Origin: Aedoeadaptatus ivorii | Lineage (GTDB): Bacteria > Bacillota > Clostridia > Tissierellales > Peptoniphilaceae | Assembly (NCBI RefSeq): GCF_900638585.1 | Contig: NZ_LR134523.1 | Coordinates: 1,338,501 to 1,402,500, forward strand | DNA length: 64,000 bases | Direction: 5' to 3' | Part shown: positions 61,641 through 64,000 of the stretch, one piece after another | How positions within the stretch are numbered: position 1 is the first letter of the stretch | How the letters are laid out: each line of letters begins with the position of its first letter | The notes under the pieces: generated by a model | Told to the model about the DNA's origin: nothing | The model's input: the letters and a program-made list of their open reading frames with translations, nothing else | The model's database searches: none | Translations under genes and position numbers: made by a program

Positions 61641-62629
61641 AAACCGTAACCTTAATCCCCGGCGACGGAATCGGCCCCGAGATCGCATCGGCGGTTCGCA
61701 CCGTCTTCGATGCTCTCCAAGTGCCCGTCGCATTTGAAGAAGTCCACGCCGGCGCGGCGGTCTTCGAAAAAGAAGGCGCCTACATTCCCGAATCCGTGTA
61801 CGAATCGTTGGAGGCAAACCGCATCGCCTTAAAGGGCCCCATCACCACCCCCATCGGCCACGGCTTTCGCAGCCTGAATGTGCAACTGCGCAAAAAATAC
61901 GATCTATACCAAAACATCCGCCCCATCAAACCCGCGGCCAAACTGCCCCTCAAATTCGACGACGTGGACATGGTCCTCTTTCGGGAAAACACCGAGGACC
62001 TCTACGCCGGCGTAGAAGAGGTCATCAGCGACGACGAGGCCCATTCCATCAAAATCATCACCGCCGGCAAATCGCGCCGCATCGTAAAGGCCGCCTTCGA
62101 CTACGCGACAAAATTCGGCCGCGAATCGGTCGCCGTCGTCACCAAGGCGAACATTATGAAGGCGACCGACGGCCTGTTTTTGCGCATCGCCCGCGAAGTG
62201 GCCGAGGACTACGACATCCCCCTCCGAGAAATCCTCGTCGACAACATGGCCATGCAGATGGTCATGCACCCCGCCCAATTCGACGTCGTCGTCACCGAAA
62301 ACCTCTACGGCGACATCCTCTCCGACCTCGGCGCCGGCCTGATCGGCGGGTTGGGCATGATCCCCGGCGTGAACAAAGGGCACGATATGGCGATCTACGA
62401 AGCCGTGCACGGCTCCGCCCCCGACATCGCAAACAAAGGCATCGCCAATCCCACCGCCCTCCTCTTAAGCGCGTGCATGCTGCTCGAAGACATCGGCGAG
62501 CGCGACGCCGCCGAGCGCATTCGCACGGCAATCCACGACGTACTGTCCGATCCCGCCACCCGCACCCGCGACCTGGGCGGCACCCTTACGACCGTAGAAT
62601 ATATCGACGCACTGTTACAAAGATTGTAG
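61637..62629 (+). CDS. icd: Isocitrate dehydrogenase (isocitrate/isopropylmalate dehydrogenase family)
   Basis: 330 residues. LIPGDGIGPEI, the substrate loop KGPITTPIGHGFRSLNVQLRKKYDLYQNIRP, FRENTEDLYAGVE, VVTKANIMKATDGLF and VVVTENLYGDILSDLGAGLIGGLGMIPG. The serine in FRSLN and neighbouring aconitase and citrate synthase support isocitrate over isopropylmalate. Short, IDH3-like type, probably NAD-dependent. Four-base overlap with aconitase. Confidence 0.9.
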   Translation: MKTVTLIPGDGIGPEIASAVRTVFDALQVPVAFEEVHAGAAVFEKEGAYIPESVYESLEANRIALKGPITTPIGHGFRSLNVQLRKKYDLYQNIRPIKPAAKLPLKFDDVDMVLFRENTEDLYAGVEEVISDDEAHSIKIITAGKSRRIVKAAFDYATKFGRESVAVVTKANIMKATDGLFLRIAREVAEDYDIPLREILVDNMAMQMVMHPAQFDVVVTENLYGDILSDLGAGLIGGLGMIPGVNKGHDMAIYEAVHGSAPDIANKGIANPTALLLSACMLLEDIGERDAAERIRTAIHDVLSDPATRTRDLGGTLTTVEYIDALLQRL

Positions 62630-62636
62630 GTGAATT

Positions 62637-63995
62637 ATGTTAAATCAAAAAATGGACCACAGATTGGCGGAATACGCCGACAACATTACCAAACGCGACT
62701 ACATCAACCGCCAGCTCTACGAAAAATACGACGTCAAACACGGCCTGCGCCATGCCGACGGCACCGGCGTACTGGTGGGCATCACCCGCATCGGCTACGT
62801 CAACGGCTACGAAAAAGTCGACGGCAAAAAGATCCCCGTCGAGGGCGATCTCCTCTACCGCGGCTACTCCGTGCGCGACATGGTCGACGACTTCAGGAGC
62901 AGCAATCGTTTCGGCTACGAAGAAGTCGCCTATACCCTGCTCTTCGGCAATCTCCCCACCAAAAAGGAACTCCAATTCTTTAAGGGCCTGCTGCGCGAAG
63001 AACAGGACCTGCCCCGCAACTACCTCGAAGACGTCATCCTCAAAGTGCCGGGCAAAAACGTCATGAACAAAATGATGCGCTCCGTATTGAGCCTCTACTC
63101 CTACGACGTCGACCCCGAGGGCACCTCCACCGCCAACGTACTTAGACAGTGCATCAGCCTCCTCGCCAAAATCCCCGTCATCATGGCGTACAACTACCAG
63201 GCGAAAAAACACTACATCGACGGCGAAAGCCTCGTCATCCACTATCCCGAGGGAGAACTCGCCACGGCGGAAAACATCCTACACCTGATTCGCAAAAATT
63301 CCGACTTCACCGAAGCGGAAGCGAAAATCCTGGACCTTATGCTCATCCTCCACGCCGAACACGGCGGCGGGAACAACTCCACCTTCGCCACCCACGTCGT
63401 CTCCTCCTCCGGCACCGACACCTATAGCACCATCGCCACCGCCTTGGGCAGCCTCAAAGGCCCCCGCCACGGCGGCGCCAACCTCATGTGCTCCGCCATG
63501 CTCGACGACATCGCCTCCAATGTGCGCGACATCCACAATCGCGACGACATCGAAGACTATCTGCGCCGCATCATGGGCGGGCAGGCCTTCGACGAAAAGG
63601 GCCTGATCTACGGCATCGGCCACGCCGTATACACCCTAAGCGACCCCCGCGCCATCATGCTCAAAGAACAGGCAAAAAAACTCGCCGACGAAAAGGGCTA
63701 TGCCGATCAGTACGCCTTCGTCGAACTCGTCGAAGACATCGGCGGCAAACTCCTGCAGGAACGCAAAAAGACCGACTACCCCGTCGCCGCCAACATCGAC
63801 CTCTACTCCGGACTCGTGTACCAAATGCTCGGCATCCCGAGAGATCTTTACACCCCCCTCTTCGCCACCGCCCGCATGGCCGGCTGGTGCGCCCACCGAC
63901 TGGAGCAGGTACAGGACAAAAAAATCCTGCGTCCCGCTTACGTACACCTCAACTCGCATAAGAAATATCTGTCTATGGAGAATCGGTCTAAGTAA
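62637..63995 (+). CDS. gltA: Citrate synthase
   Basis: 452 residues, complete. Catalytic residues His278 (GPRHGGAN), His329 (YGIGHAVY) and Asp388 (NIDLYSG) are present, with LHAEHGGGNNSTF for substrate binding. Condenses acetyl-CoA and oxaloacetate. Seven bases after IDH. The stop lies five bases before the right window edge. Confidence 0.95.
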   Translation: MLNQKMDHRLAEYADNITKRDYINRQLYEKYDVKHGLRHADGTGVLVGITRIGYVNGYEKVDGKKIPVEGDLLYRGYSVRDMVDDFRSSNRFGYEEVAYTLLFGNLPTKKELQFFKGLLREEQDLPRNYLEDVILKVPGKNVMNKMMRSVLSLYSYDVDPEGTSTANVLRQCISLLAKIPVIMAYNYQAKKHYIDGESLVIHYPEGELATAENILHLIRKNSDFTEAEAKILDLMLILHAEHGGGNNSTFATHVVSSSGTDTYSTIATALGSLKGPRHGGANLMCSAMLDDIASNVRDIHNRDDIEDYLRRIMGGQAFDEKGLIYGIGHAVYTLSDPRAIMLKEQAKKLADEKGYADQYAFVELVEDIGGKLLQERKKTDYPVAANIDLYSGLVYQMLGIPRDLYTPLFATARMAGWCAHRLEQVQDKKILRPAYVHLNSHKKYLSMENRSK

Positions 63996-64000
63996 AAGTG

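Overview
The window is about 64 kb of a GC-rich (high fifties percent by eye), low-redundancy bacterial chromosome. The gene content is that of a fermentative Firmicute: energy-coupling-factor (ECF) vitamin uptake, T-box and metabolite riboswitches, the rapZ-glmR-whiA-ptsH cluster, an HPr with a regulatory serine, SLH-domain and copper-amine-oxidase-N 'stalk' surface proteins, an NhaC-type transporter and YtxH/DUF948 proteins. The combination suggests a relative of the anaerobic Gram-positive cocci (Tissierellia/Peptoniphilaceae), but this is an inference from gene style; no 16S or other marker is present. No phage, plasmid, transposase or CRISPR locus was seen.

Layout. 0-8 kb: TtcA-like tRNA thiolation enzyme (cut by the window start), purC, tRNA-Thr(CGT), a secreted stalk-domain protein, an amidase, and the ecfA1-ecfA2-ecfT-truA operon. 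8-19 kb: a tandem repeat array, T-box-controlled trpP, thiW, an ATP-grasp protein with a long helical tail, and the pyrB-pyrK-pyrD-carA-carB operon behind an attenuator. A strongly promoted structured RNA of about 214 nt lies upstream of that operon. 19-28 kb: RluA-type pseudouridine synthase, NAD kinase, a three-gene zincin/J-protein/glycosyltransferase operon, a second repeat array, a lysine-riboswitch NhaC-family transporter (LysW-like), zupT, DUF4298 and THF-riboswitch folT. 28-38 kb: pyk, pfkA, dnaE, then ptsH-whiA-glmR-rapZ-murB. 38-44 kb: methionine T-box, metN-metI-metQ-metQ, a previously unlisted 35-residue membrane peptide, a TIM-barrel protein and an AI-2E-family transporter. 44-56 kb: gltX, PHP phosphatase, the largest repeat array, an SLH protein, a proS-like gene, an FMN-binding lipoprotein, a LacI regulator, a lipid kinase, and a second SLH protein that appears frameshifted at a poly-A tract. 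56-64 kb: DUF948, YtxH, a HisJ-like phosphatase, alkaline phosphatase behind a PhoP-box-like repeat, and aconitase - isocitrate dehydrogenase - citrate synthase.

How it fits together. Uptake is under direct ligand control: uncharged tRNA-Trp (trpP), uncharged tRNA-Met (metNIQ), lysine (lysW) and tetrahydrofolate (folT). The ECF module EcfA1/A2/T encoded here can power the S components ThiW and FolT encoded elsewhere in the window. Citrate synthase, aconitase and IDH make the oxidative arm from acetyl-CoA plus oxaloacetate to 2-oxoglutarate, that is, glutamate precursor supply. Pyrimidine synthesis is present from carbamoyl phosphate to orotate except dihydroorotase; pyrC, pyrE and pyrF are not in the window.

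Most notable: (1) the ProRS-like protein has lost the class II catalytic arginines of motifs 2 and 3 and the proline-recognition TxE loop, yet keeps its editing and anticodon-binding domains; (2) CarA has lost all three glutaminase triad residues (Cys to Gly, His to Asp, Glu to Phe), implying an ammonia-dependent carbamoyl phosphate synthase; (3) the signal peptide of one SLH protein is separated from the body by a one-base slip in an A7 run; (4) an abundant-looking structured RNA of unassigned family precedes the pyr operon; (5) a mosaic of inverted repeats recurs at four sites.
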